From positions 124,001 through 188,000 of the forward strand of contig NZ_PIPN01000004.1 of assembly GCF_003986955.1 (NCBI RefSeq): DNA of 64,000 bases, written 5' to 3'. Position numbers and translations under genes: made by a program. Source of the stretch: Aliidiomarina sedimenti. GTDB taxonomy: Bacteria > Pseudomonadota > Gammaproteobacteria > Enterobacterales > Alteromonadaceae. The notes below the pieces were generated by a model. It ran no database searches and was not told the origin of the DNA. It saw only the letters and a list, made by a program, of their open reading frames with translations. Below, in pieces: positions 46,863 to 55,477 of the stretch. The stretch's first letter is position 1. The number at the start of each line of letters is the position of its first letter.

Positions 46863-47201
46863 CTAAATGGCATCGTGGTTGGTTTCGTCAGTGCGGATGC
46901 GGACTGCATGTTCGAGTTTGAGGACGAATACTTTGCCGTCCCCGGTATTGCCGGTGTAGGCCGCATCTTTAATGGCGTGAACCACGTTGTCACACTGCTC
47001 GGCAGTGACGGCGATATCGAGGCGCATCTTGGGAATAAATTCAGCTCTGTATTTGGTACCGCGATAGAGCTCGTCGAGACCTTTCTGGCGGCCGAAGCCT
47101 TTTACTTCGCTCACTGTCATGCCATTGCAGCCGACGTCGCTGAGTGCGTCGCGCACATCAGCCAGCTTGGCAGGTTTTATAATTGCTATGATTAAACGCA
47201 T
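46863..47201 (-). CDS. glnK: GlnK/PII nitrogen signal protein
   Basis: The 112-residue protein starts MRLIIAIIKPAKL and has the T-loop YRGTKYRAEFIPK, where the tyrosine after TK is the uridylylation site. It ends with KVFVLKLEHAVRIRT, the PII C-terminal signature. By its place before amtB it is GlnK rather than GlnB. Under nitrogen excess unmodified GlnK blocks the channel. A sigma-54 promoter with NtrC sites lies upstream. Confidence 0.95.
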   Translation of the reverse strand: MRLIIAIIKPAKLADVRDALSDVGCNGMTVSEVKGFGRQKGLDELYRGTKYRAEFIPKMRLDIAVTAEQCDNVVHAIKDAAYTGNTGDGKVFVLKLEHAVRIRTDETNHDAI

Positions 47202-47241
47202 GAAGTGCTTCCTTATGACGAATTAAAGTCAGGGAACCTAT

Positions 47242-47257
47242 TTCAATTTGTAAGCCA
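47242..47257 (-). promoter_or_regulatory. Sigma-54 promoter of glnK-amtB
   Basis: On the minus strand TGGCTTACAAATTGAA has the -24 TGGC and -12 TTGA elements at the required spacing; the -12 has A in place of the usual C. The predicted start lies about 30 bp before glnK, consistent with a short leader. Confidence 0.65.
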
Positions 47258-47308
47258 CTTGTTAAGTTGTTGATTTAAATAGGTAGGAATGATTTTCAGA
47301 AAGGTAAA

Positions 47309-47325
47309 TGCGCAAAAATAGTGCA
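47309..47325 (-). promoter_or_regulatory. NtrC-binding site, promoter-proximal
   Basis: TGCACTATTTTTGCGCA matches the NtrC consensus at 14 of 17 positions. It lies about 50 bp upstream of the sigma-54 promoter, a normal enhancer position. Confidence 0.65.
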
Positions 47326-47329
47326 TTTT

Positions 47330-47346
47330 TGCGCCGAAATGGTGCT
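47330..47346 (-). promoter_or_regulatory. NtrC-binding site, promoter-distal
   Basis: AGCACCATTTCGGCGCA matches the NtrC consensus at about 12 of 17 positions. It starts 21 bp from the proximal site, two helical turns, so both dimers would face the same side of DNA. Confidence 0.5.
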
Positions 47347-47363
47347 ATCGATGGTGCATCTGC

Positions 47364-48305
47364 TTAGATGTTTTCCTCTTGTATCTCGTCCAGCGTTCGT
47401 TCCATCCAGTCGAAGTCCGTCAGCTGGTTCCCTTCGCATTGCACGGTAACGCAGGCAGCGGCAACGCCGTACTTAAATGCCTGCTCTAAGGGGGCGCCCT
47501 GCACCAGCTGGTGAGTCAATGCGGACATAAAGCTGTCACCCGCGCCCACATGGCTGACGATAGGCACCTTAGGAGCACTGAAATGCAGGCTACGGCCGCT
47601 GTTGTCTACCAGTAGGGCGCCACCGCGGGTCAGCGTGACTATCAACACCTCGACCGCGCCCTGCGCGACCAGCGTTTGCATATCAGAGTGCAGTTGCTCG
47701 ACTGAGCTGTGTTCATCGAAGCCCAGCGAGGCGAATTCGCGGCGATTGAGCTTGGCCAGGTAGGCACCATGGTAAAAGCTCTTGGTCAGCGCAGCGCCGG
47801 ACGTATCCAGCAGTACTTTGCTGCCAGCACTGGCTGCAGCTTCGGTCACCTGAGCATAGAAGTCCTGTTGCACGTGATCCGGCAGGCTACCGCTAAGCAC
47901 CAGAAAAGGCGGGTTGTATTTGAGCAATGTATCGTGACAGGCGCGCAGCTCTTTGTCGGTTAAATCGGGTCCGGGAAAAACGAAATGGTGCATCACCTTG
48001 CGACTAAGGTCGGTGATTGCCATGTTTTGGCGGGTCGCTCCACCGATTGGAATGGCTATAAAGGGTTGTTTATCTTCGTTTAGTAACCGTTGCAGCTGCT
48101 CGCCATGGAGTCCGCCGGACGGAAATACGGCTAATGTGGGCGACCCCATACGGCGAATATTACGTGCCACATTAATTCCGCCGCCACCCGGTTCAACCGC
48201 GGTTTGCTGGCAACGGGTTTTGCTGTCATCAAAAATTTGCCCGGTTTCGCCGAAAACATCCACGGCAGGGTTCATGGTAAAGGTAATAACGGGTGTGTGG
48301 CTCAT
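47364..48305 (-). CDS. pfkB: PfkB-family sugar kinase, likely 6-phosphofructokinase II
   Basis: The 313-residue protein has the ribokinase-fold signatures VEPGGGGINVARNIRRMG near 37 and VGAGDSFMSALTHQL near 250, with the catalytic aspartate in GAGD. Pairing with E. coli PfkB by memory is good throughout (PGGGGINVAR, SGSLP, FGVAAA), which favours Pfk-2 over FruK or LacC. It would phosphorylate fructose-6-phosphate. It is the last gene of an MFS-EVE-kinase unit, three bases after the EVE gene. Confidence 0.85.
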   Translation of the reverse strand: MSHTPVITFTMNPAVDVFGETGQIFDDSKTRCQQTAVEPGGGGINVARNIRRMGSPTLAVFPSGGLHGEQLQRLLNEDKQPFIAIPIGGATRQNMAITDLSRKVMHHFVFPGPDLTDKELRACHDTLLKYNPPFLVLSGSLPDHVQQDFYAQVTEAAASAGSKVLLDTSGAALTKSFYHGAYLAKLNRREFASLGFDEHSSVEQLHSDMQTLVAQGAVEVLIVTLTRGGALLVDNSGRSLHFSAPKVPIVSHVGAGDSFMSALTHQLVQGAPLEQAFKYGVAAACVTVQCEGNQLTDFDWMERTLDEIQEENI

Positions 48306-48308
48306 CGA

Positions 48309-48794
48309 TTATCCTTTCGCTTCGCTAAACAGTTGTAAATGACCAAGTGGTTTAATAATAGCCTGCCATTCGTCCTCCGTTAATGGCATTACCGATAGTC
48401 GTGGCCGGGTCAGTAAGACACAGGTTTGCAATGCGGATAGTTGCTTCAGCGTCGCCAGCGGGAGAACCTGCCCGGCTTTGCCCACCAGGCGCATATCCAC
48501 GGCGCTCCATTTTGGTTTGTCAGTAGATGCTTTTGCATCGTAATAGTCTGAGCCAGGTTCAAACTGCAACGGATCGACATAGGGTTCAGTGACCACTTCA
48601 AGTACGCCAGCCACCCCGATTTGCTTGCAACTTGAGTGGTATAGAAGTACCTGATCACCTGGCTTCATGGCGCGCAGGAAATTGCGTGCCTGATAATTAC
48701 GGATGCCATCCCAGCGGATAGGTTTATCGCCGGATGCGACGAAATCATCGATGCCGCATTCATCGGGTTCTGACTTTACTAACCAGTAATTCAT
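48309..48794 (-). CDS. EVE-domain protein
   Basis: The 161-residue protein opens MNYWLVKSEPDECGIDDF and contains RNYQARNFLRAMKPGDQVLLYHS, both standard parts of the EVE domain, a PUA-like fold that binds modified bases. Many bacterial EVE proteins are housekeeping (YjbQ-unrelated, yet widespread), so a defence role should not be assumed. Here it overlaps the MFS gene by 4 bp, far from the restriction genes. The function is unknown. Confidence 0.9.
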   Translation of the reverse strand: MNYWLVKSEPDECGIDDFVASGDKPIRWDGIRNYQARNFLRAMKPGDQVLLYHSSCKQIGVAGVLEVVTEPYVDPLQFEPGSDYYDAKASTDKPKWSAVDMRLVGKAGQVLPLATLKQLSALQTCVLLTRPRLSVMPLTEDEWQAIIKPLGHLQLFSEAKG

Positions 48795-50131
48795 GCTGAG
48801 CCCCCCTGTCTGGCACGCATGGACTCAAGGTCATGGCCGTTTAGGCCACGTTCGCTGTGCCAGAGTTTGTAAGCGAACCAGAGACCGGTGGCCGCTAATC
48901 CGGTGTAGAACCACATCCCGGGCGCGTACCCAGATGGATTCTCTGCGCCGGCTAAAAACCTGTCATTGAGTGCGCCCACGATCAATGGCACAACGGCCCA
49001 CCCCAATTGCTGACACAGCGTCATCAGCGCAAACGCTGACCCCAGTCGTCGTTGGTCAACAATATAGGCCACCGATGGCCACATGACCGCGGGGATCAGT
49101 GAAAATACCGCCCCTAATAGAAAAATTACCGCAAACAGGGTCAGTGGCACATCAGCACTGCCAATAAATGGGATCCAGAGGAAGATGTCAGGGCCGGCGG
49201 GTAAGTAGGTCACCGCGAGAAATAACGGCAACATAACCAGGGAACCGACCGCCATAAAGAGCGCCCGGTGGCCAACCCGGTCGACCCAGAGGCCGAATAA
49301 GGGTGTCAGTATGATGGCCGCGACGGGCAACAAGCTGCTCAATAGTCCGGCGGTCTCACGGGTAATACCATGCGCTTGCTGGAAGTAGTCAATGGCAAAA
49401 CTGCGGAACGGAAATACCGTGGCATAGAACACCACGCAAAGAGCCACGATGTACCAGTACGAAGCGCTGAATTTGTATAAGTTCTTAAGTTCAATTCGTT
49501 CGTCGGCCGCTTGCGGTTCGCCAACCTGGTAACGACTTTCGGCCCGGTGCTCGAGAACCCAATAGAGCAAGGCGGCGGTAACCGACAGACCGGCGATGGC
49601 AGTTGCCAGCCACAGCGGGTCCTGCCAGTTGATATACAGAGGGCTGGCAAACGACGTTGACCAGTCGGCGGAGGCCGAGCCAAGACGGGAAATGGACAGG
49701 TTTATGCCAAACGCGAAACTCAGTTCTTTGCCTTTAAACCATTTTGCCAGCACGGTCGTTGCCGCCACAATCAGTGGTTCAGCACCAATGCCGAGCAGAA
49801 ACCGGCCCGCCAGAATAATTTCAAATCGTGATGAAACAACGGTCAGGACGGCCGCGCCTAAACAGATGCAGGCAAACAGGGTAATTGCCTTTTTAGTGCC
49901 GAAACGGTCAATAAAATAGCCCCCGGCTAAGAGCACTAATAGTGCCGCAATATTGTAGGCCGACGAGAGCATACCGATTTGACCGTAACTAAAACCAGGA
50001 TCCTGGCGCAGCAGATCGACCACAGGCCATAGCGAGTCATAGACATAGTAATTGCCAAACATGGCAAGACTGACGCACAGCAGAATCGCCCAGCGATACA
50101 AGGGGCTGGGCGCGGGAAGTGAGTTTTGCAT
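48791..50131 (-). CDS. MFS transporter, 12 TM
   Basis: The 446-residue protein has about 12 hydrophobic spans. The motif GGYFIDRFGTKKAI follows span 2, and a matching FGLWVDRVGHRALFM follows span 8, as expected of the two MFS halves. Start MQNSLPAPSP is short of any other landmark. The substrate is unknown; co-transcription with an EVE gene and pfkB might suggest a carbohydrate or nucleoside, but this is weak. Its ATG is about 150 bp from the divergent membrane-protein gene. Confidence 0.85.
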   Translation of the reverse strand: MQNSLPAPSPLYRWAILLCVSLAMFGNYYVYDSLWPVVDLLRQDPGFSYGQIGMLSSAYNIAALLVLLAGGYFIDRFGTKKAITLFACICLGAAVLTVVSSRFEIILAGRFLLGIGAEPLIVAATTVLAKWFKGKELSFAFGINLSISRLGSASADWSTSFASPLYINWQDPLWLATAIAGLSVTAALLYWVLEHRAESRYQVGEPQAADERIELKNLYKFSASYWYIVALCVVFYATVFPFRSFAIDYFQQAHGITRETAGLLSSLLPVAAIILTPLFGLWVDRVGHRALFMAVGSLVMLPLFLAVTYLPAGPDIFLWIPFIGSADVPLTLFAVIFLLGAVFSLIPAVMWPSVAYIVDQRRLGSAFALMTLCQQLGWAVVPLIVGALNDRFLAGAENPSGYAPGMWFYTGLAATGLWFAYKLWHSERGLNGHDLESMRARQGGSA

Positions 50132-50279
50132 GGAAAAGCCCTGGTTCTTAGATCAAAGTGTAAAGTTTACCGCAAATGGCAGAGATAGCGGAATAACGTC
50201 GGTAATCCTGTCTATGCTTATATTGTTGAGTTTTTCACCGATCGACGGCGGATCACCACGGTTAACAAAGGAACATGCT

Positions 50280-51116
50280 ATGCCAACAATATCATCGAAT
50301 ACCACCACAGCAGTATCCTGGGGCGCCATTTTTGCAGGTGCAGCGGCAGCTGCGGCGCTTTCCTTTATTCTTATGTTACTTGGCTTTGGTTTTGGCCTTA
50401 TTAGTGTTTCACCCTGGTCAGGAGAAGGTGCCAGCGCCGCCACTATTGGTGTTGGCAGCATTGTCTGGTTGATCATTATTCAGCTGGCGGCTGCCGGTTT
50501 GGGCGGCTATCTGGCCGGGCGCTTGCGCGTAAAATGGCCGGACACCCATCAGGATGAGGTCTATTTTCGCGATACGGCGCATGGTCTGGTGACTTGGTCC
50601 GTGGCGACTATAGTGGCCGTCATTTTTATGGGTGGCTCCGCATCAGCGGTCATGTTTGGCGGTCTGAAGGCTGGTTCCGAAGCAATTGGAGCAGCGGCAC
50701 CGTCCATTGAGAGCATGCGTGATGAACAAGGCTATTTCGCCCAGCGGTTGTTGCGTAACGAAAACGAACCCGATGCGGCTGCTGATGAATCACGGGTTGA
50801 GGAAGTAACCACTATTCTATGGCGCGCATTGCGTGAGGGCGAGATGGAAGATGCTGATCAAAGCTACCTTGCTGCGCTGATAAGTGAACAGAGCCGACTT
50901 AGTCAACGACAGGCTGAGCAGCGTGTTGAGGATTTGCTCGCGCAGGCACAGAGCGCCTATGAACAAGCTGTAGAGGCAGTCGATGAAGCGCGGGAGGCTG
51001 CAGCCTGGACCGCAATCTGGCTGTTTATCGCACTACTGGCAGGGGCGTTCTTTGCCGCATTCTGCGCCACCATGGGCGGACGCCAGCGCGATGAAGTGCT
51101 AACTGTAATTGACTAA
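50280..51116 (+). CDS. Conserved membrane protein, 278 aa, with central coiled region
   Basis: The ATG at 50280 follows AAAGGA; a long frame upstream has no start features. Three hydrophobic segments occur in the first 125 residues (FAGAAAAAALSFILMLLGFG, IVWLIIIQLAAAGLGGYLAG, WSVATIVAVIFMGGSA), then an acidic helical loop of about 110 residues, then a last span near 250. Similar proteins in gammaproteobacteria are annotated only as hypothetical. It is followed 18 bp later by a 23-residue hydrophobic gene. Confidence 0.72.
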   Translation: MPTISSNTTTAVSWGAIFAGAAAAAALSFILMLLGFGFGLISVSPWSGEGASAATIGVGSIVWLIIIQLAAAGLGGYLAGRLRVKWPDTHQDEVYFRDTAHGLVTWSVATIVAVIFMGGSASAVMFGGLKAGSEAIGAAAPSIESMRDEQGYFAQRLLRNENEPDAAADESRVEEVTTILWRALREGEMEDADQSYLAALISEQSRLSQRQAEQRVEDLLAQAQSAYEQAVEAVDEAREAAAWTAIWLFIALLAGAFFAAFCATMGGRQRDEVLTVID

Positions 51117-51134
51117 TGACGAGGAGAAACCAAG

Positions 51135-51206
51135 ATGAAATTTTTGTTACTTTGGCTGTTAGGCGTACCTATACCTTTGATCATTCTACTGGCTTTAATT
51201 TTTTAA
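51135..51206 (+). CDS. 23-residue hydrophobic micro-protein
   Basis: A GAGGAG site eight bases upstream and an intact ATG-to-TAA frame encode MKFLLLWLLGVPIPL then IILLALIF. The chain is one membrane span with a central G-V-P kink. Micro-proteins of nearly this pattern (LLWLLGVPxPLxIL) recur in proteobacteria, often after membrane genes, from memory. A perfect terminator begins five bases after the stop, so this is a real transcript end. No function is known. Confidence 0.75.
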   Translation: MKFLLLWLLGVPIPLIILLALIF

Positions 51207-51210
51207 TCAT

Positions 51211-51240
51211 AAACCGGTGCCTTCGGGCGCCGGTTTTTTA
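51211..51240 (+). terminator. Terminator after the micro-protein gene
   Basis: AAACCGGTGCC pairs with GGCGCCGGTTT around TTCG with one wobble, and a run of six T follows from 51234. It ends the two-gene membrane unit. Confidence 0.93.
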
Positions 51241-51337
51241 CCCTGATATTTTAACAAACCACTGCACAAGGATTGTTCAGCCCCACCTTATAGATTACTC
51301 TAGCAGCTCTTAACATGATAATAACGAATACAATAAT

Positions 51338-53383
51338 ATGCTGTCATGGACTAACCTGCGCTCCTGGAGTTATATAACCTGTCTCTACCTGTGGTCGCTT
51401 GGTCTGGCACAGGCGCTTGAGAGTGGGACAGACTCCGAGCTTGAGGCACAATTAGATGCCATTATAGAAGTCGGTTTTTACCCGCCAGATCGGGATGCTT
51501 TTAATGCCATTCTGGACAGCCTGGACCCGGCGCAGACCCCGTTAGACAGCTATGTGCGAGCCAAAGCGTATCAGGCTTTTCAAGCCGGGCTACGCGACGG
51601 TGATATGGACCAGGCATTCGCCATCCTGGCAGAATTAGAAACCATCACTGATCAGCGAGGCTCTGAGCACGCTCGCTTTGAAGTGCTGGCCAGTGAAAGT
51701 CACTTACTGCTTGAAGTGAATGACATGAGTGCTGCAATGACGCGTATTCCACAATTGCAGACTGAGGTAGAACGCGTGACAAACCCGCGTTTACGATTCT
51801 TTGGTTTTCATTTAATTGCACGGATCCTGAAGCAGAACTCACAGTACGATGAAGCCCTGCAGTATTTCGTGAAATCTTATGACGAAGTTGGTCGTGAAGA
51901 CACGCCTCTTAACCGCCGCCGGCGTATTTTTATAAACCTCAATATGGCGCGTTTACATGCAGAATTGCGCAATGACGAGACGGCTCTGGAGATTGCTTCG
52001 GATGCCATTGCCTATGCCAAAGAAGTAGAGATTTATACGCGCCTGCCTGATCTGTACCTGGTACAGGGTTTTGTCCAGGGGCAGGAAGGGCCCAGCCAGC
52101 AAGCACTGGAGAGTTACACCCAGGCCACCGAGTGGGCAGAGCGACTGGATGATGATCGCGTCCGCTTAATTGGCCGTAACAACGCAGGTTCGATGTTGAT
52201 CATGCTCGAGCGTTTTGATGAAGCCAAAGCGGTGCTGAATGAAGGGGTCGCCCTGAGCAAAACGCTCAACCGGGAAAGCGATGCTGAGGTGATGCGTTTT
52301 AATCTTGGCTACATTGAGGTCGCGGAAGGTCGTGCTGAGCAGGGGCTGGCCACTATGGAAACTGCGCTGGAGAATTTCCGCAGTAACGGGCGCCGTGCAG
52401 AGGTAGCGGACTGGCTGTCGTATCTTGCTGAAGCTTACGAGATGGCAGGAGCCTATCAGCGCCAGGCGCAGACTCTGATCGAACAGCGCCAATTGCGTGA
52501 AGAAATATTTCGAAGTGAACGGGACCGGGTTATTAGTGAGTTGCATTTGCGGTTTGAAACCGAACAGCAGAATCGACGCATTGAGATGCTGCGCCAACGC
52601 AGTGAGCTGCAACAGGGGCAGTTAGAAAATCAGCGGCTGCATCAGCGCATTGTGGTGTTAGGCGTTATCGTGGTGGTGCTGGCGGCGCTGACCTTGTGGC
52701 TGGCGTACCGGTCAACGCAGCGGGCTAATGCAAAACTGAATCAGGCCAACCGTGAATTGCAGGTGAAGTCGACCCGGGACCCGCTAACTGGCTTGTTTAA
52801 CCGTCGTTCATTGCAGGAATTTATGGCGCAGCATAGCCGCCTGCCGGGTGAAAAAGACGCGCTTTTCTTGATCGATATCGATTTCTTTAAGCAAATCAAC
52901 GACCGTCAGGGTCACGCCGCTGGTGACCTGGTGCTAACTGAGTTAGCATCGCGGCTGCGTAGCGTATGCCGTGATAGCGATCTGGTCGTGCGCTGGGGTG
53001 GTGAGGAATTTCTTATCTTCCTGCGTAACACCAGTGTTGAGGCGCTACCCGAGTTTTCCCGCCGTCTGCTTCAGGCTGTGGCTGGTAAACCGGTTCAACT
53101 GCAGGACCAGGAGACTGAGGTCACTGCCACAGCGGGCTTGATTACGTTGCCTCTGGCCGGTCATCAGGGAACTGAACTGGACTGGGAACATGCCTTGCAG
53201 ATCGCGGACTTACTGCTCTACTATGGCAAGTCACATGGTCGTAATCAGGTGAATGGGGTCATTGGTATTACCACTCAGCAACACGCTGAGGTAGAAGCGG
53301 CGCTGTATTCGGATATCAGCAAAGCAATTGACAACGACTGGGTGGAATTAATTCAGGTTGTAGGAGCACAGCGAACCGGCTAG
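51338..53383 (+). CDS. TPR-sensor diguanylate cyclase
   Basis: The 681-residue protein has a signal peptide, about nine TPR-like helical repeats (residues 40-400) in the periplasm, a coiled helix (410-445), one membrane span (about 447-470) and a cytoplasmic GGDEF domain. The active site is RWGGEEFLIFL near 553 (GGEEF, active), with the inhibitory RDSD (RxxD) five residues before. It makes c-di-GMP. The periplasmic TPR part probably senses a peptide or protein. It is 35 bp from the next c-di-GMP gene. Confidence 0.92.
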   Translation: MLSWTNLRSWSYITCLYLWSLGLAQALESGTDSELEAQLDAIIEVGFYPPDRDAFNAILDSLDPAQTPLDSYVRAKAYQAFQAGLRDGDMDQAFAILAELETITDQRGSEHARFEVLASESHLLLEVNDMSAAMTRIPQLQTEVERVTNPRLRFFGFHLIARILKQNSQYDEALQYFVKSYDEVGREDTPLNRRRRIFINLNMARLHAELRNDETALEIASDAIAYAKEVEIYTRLPDLYLVQGFVQGQEGPSQQALESYTQATEWAERLDDDRVRLIGRNNAGSMLIMLERFDEAKAVLNEGVALSKTLNRESDAEVMRFNLGYIEVAEGRAEQGLATMETALENFRSNGRRAEVADWLSYLAEAYEMAGAYQRQAQTLIEQRQLREEIFRSERDRVISELHLRFETEQQNRRIEMLRQRSELQQGQLENQRLHQRIVVLGVIVVVLAALTLWLAYRSTQRANAKLNQANRELQVKSTRDPLTGLFNRRSLQEFMAQHSRLPGEKDALFLIDIDFFKQINDRQGHAAGDLVLTELASRLRSVCRDSDLVVRWGGEEFLIFLRNTSVEALPEFSRRLLQAVAGKPVQLQDQETEVTATAGLITLPLAGHQGTELDWEHALQIADLLLYYGKSHGRNQVNGVIGITTQQHAEVEAALYSDISKAIDNDWVELIQVVGAQRTG

Positions 53384-53418
53384 CTCAGCATACGGGTAAC
53401 ACGAACAGGGGGATATCT

Positions 53419-55464
53419 GTGAAGTCTTGGGTTAAAAACCTGCTTAGTTACCGGATGGCGTTTTCGCGCTGGTTATGGTTATACACCCTGTTGATGATTG
53501 CGCTGACAGGCCTCAGTTTGCTGCCGCTGATTGCCCGTGGCAGCGAGCATAATGAGCGCCTTATACTGCTGACCATTCTGATTATCGCTCTGGCGCTCTT
53601 CTTCACTCTGTCTACGGTACGTTACTTCCGCAGTTTTATGTCCCGCATCGGTGATTTCGCTCGTGCCCTTGCCCGGGGTGACTTTCAGACTCAGTTACCA
53701 ACACGTCATGATCAGGGCGAAGTAGGTGCAATTTTTCGCGCCCTGCAGCAAATGCAGGATAAGCTGCAACGGTCGTTTAACGAACTGCGTAACGAGGAGC
53801 AGAGCAACGCCCTCTTGGTGCAGGCTATCAATCAAAGCTCAAACAGCGTGATGGTGACTGATGTCAGCGCGCGCATTCTCTACGTCAACGACGCCTTTGT
53901 CGATAATACCGGGTACCAGCGCGACGAGATCATCGGCCAGACACCCAGACTGATCCAGTCCGGCAAAACCGCACCGGAAGTGTATCAACAGATGCGCGCC
54001 CTGCTGCAGCAAGGCAAGAGCTGGCGCGGTGAGTTAATTAACCGGCGGCGTGATGAGTCAGAGTTTATCGAAACCGTTACTATTTCCCCGGTGCGTGACC
54101 AGGACGGCCATATATACCGCTACATGGCGGTAAAAGAAGATATTACTGAGATGCGCCGGGCGCAGGACAGTATCGAACGGCTGGCTTACTTTGATCCGCT
54201 TACCGATTTGCCGAACAGGCGCTACTTCCTCGACCAGTTAAACCGCCGTATTGCTCACGCGAAACGGCACCAGCAAAGCTTTGCGTTACTTTTCATCGAC
54301 CTCAATCGTTTTAAGGAAATTAACGATGCCCAGGGCCATGTTGTTGGCGACCAGGTGCTGTTAGAAGTGGCGCGCCGCTTCGCCAGCGAAGTCAGGGAAG
54401 ACGATATACTGGCGCGTCTTGGCGGCGATGAATTCGTGTTGCTGATAGCGGAGTCGGGTACTGATTTCATTCATTCCCTGGTGCGACGCTTACTTGGCAC
54501 CTTGCGTTATGGTGTGCGTATTAAAGAAGGGCGTTTCGATATCAGCGCCAGCGTGGGCGTTTCGCTGTATCCCCGCCATGGCAGCAGTTCGACGGATTTA
54601 TTGCGCCATGCGGATATTGCGATGTATCAGGCCAAGGCGACGACAGAAGCTGTGGTGCTCTACGAGCGGCACATGAGCGAGAGGATAGAACGCGAAGTTG
54701 TCATTGCTGGTCGCTTACAGGACGCGCTGACGACGGGCGAGGGACTGCAGTTGCATGCCCAGCCGCAGGTTGACCTCAGGTCAGGGCGGCTGACTGGGGC
54801 TGAAATACTGTTGCGCTGGCATGACGAACTGATCGGCAGTATTTCGCCCGGTGATTTCATTCCGGTTGCCGAGGAACGTGGGCTGATAGCCATCCTCGAC
54901 CGTTTTGTCATTGAACAAAGCTTTAAGCAGCTTGCCTTATGGCGTGAGCAAGCACTTGCTCTGCCGGGGCCGCTGTCGGTCAATGTGTCGATGCCATTGT
55001 TCGAACAGGATGACTTCGTCGACTGGTTGCAGGCTTGCATGCGACGTCATCAGGTCGATGTCAGTGCACTGGAGCTGGAAATTACCGAATCCGGCTTGAT
55101 GCACAACCCGGCGCAAGCATTGAGTGTGGCTGAACGGCTTCGTCAATGTGGCATTGCACTGGCGATTGATGACTTTGGTACGGGGTATTCTTCGCTTGCC
55201 TACCTGAAGCAGTTTGCGGCCAATAAGGTCAAAATCGACCAGAGTTTTATTCGCAATATCGACGGCGATGAGCGCAGCCAGACCATCGTTAAGGCAACTA
55301 TTCACATGGTTCAGGAGCTTGGCATGAAAGTACTTGCTGAGGGCGTTGAACGTGAGCAGGAAGCCACGCTGTTATTAAGTTATGGCTGTGGTCTTGGACA
55401 GGGCTATCTGTACAGTAAACCGATGCCGCTGGATGAGTTCGCTACCCGCTGGCTCGAACACTAA
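53419..55464 (+). CDS. PAS-GGDEF-EAL protein with two membrane spans
   Basis: The start follows an AGGGGGATA site and is a GTG. The 681-residue chain has two spans near residues 15-35 and 50-72, a HAMP-like segment, a PAS domain (about 130-245), GGDEF and EAL. GGDEF is RLGGDEFVLL near 335 with RxxD (REDD) before it; EAL shows AEILLRW, DDFGTGYSSL and KIDQSFI plus LAEGVE. Both catalytic sites look intact. Net activity cannot be predicted. It probably shares a transcript with the TPR-cyclase. Confidence 0.92.
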   Translation: MKSWVKNLLSYRMAFSRWLWLYTLLMIALTGLSLLPLIARGSEHNERLILLTILIIALALFFTLSTVRYFRSFMSRIGDFARALARGDFQTQLPTRHDQGEVGAIFRALQQMQDKLQRSFNELRNEEQSNALLVQAINQSSNSVMVTDVSARILYVNDAFVDNTGYQRDEIIGQTPRLIQSGKTAPEVYQQMRALLQQGKSWRGELINRRRDESEFIETVTISPVRDQDGHIYRYMAVKEDITEMRRAQDSIERLAYFDPLTDLPNRRYFLDQLNRRIAHAKRHQQSFALLFIDLNRFKEINDAQGHVVGDQVLLEVARRFASEVREDDILARLGGDEFVLLIAESGTDFIHSLVRRLLGTLRYGVRIKEGRFDISASVGVSLYPRHGSSSTDLLRHADIAMYQAKATTEAVVLYERHMSERIEREVVIAGRLQDALTTGEGLQLHAQPQVDLRSGRLTGAEILLRWHDELIGSISPGDFIPVAEERGLIAILDRFVIEQSFKQLALWREQALALPGPLSVNVSMPLFEQDDFVDWLQACMRRHQVDVSALELEITESGLMHNPAQALSVAERLRQCGIALAIDDFGTGYSSLAYLKQFAANKVKIDQSFIRNIDGDERSQTIVKATIHMVQELGMKVLAEGVEREQEATLLLSYGCGLGQGYLYSKPMPLDEFATRWLEH

Positions 55465-55477
55465 AACCACAGCTGCC

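Noticed and set aside
48309-48794. EVE-domain gene as part of a defence system
   Set aside because: It is in an operon with a transporter and pfkB, far from the restriction genes; EVE proteins are common in housekeeping contexts.
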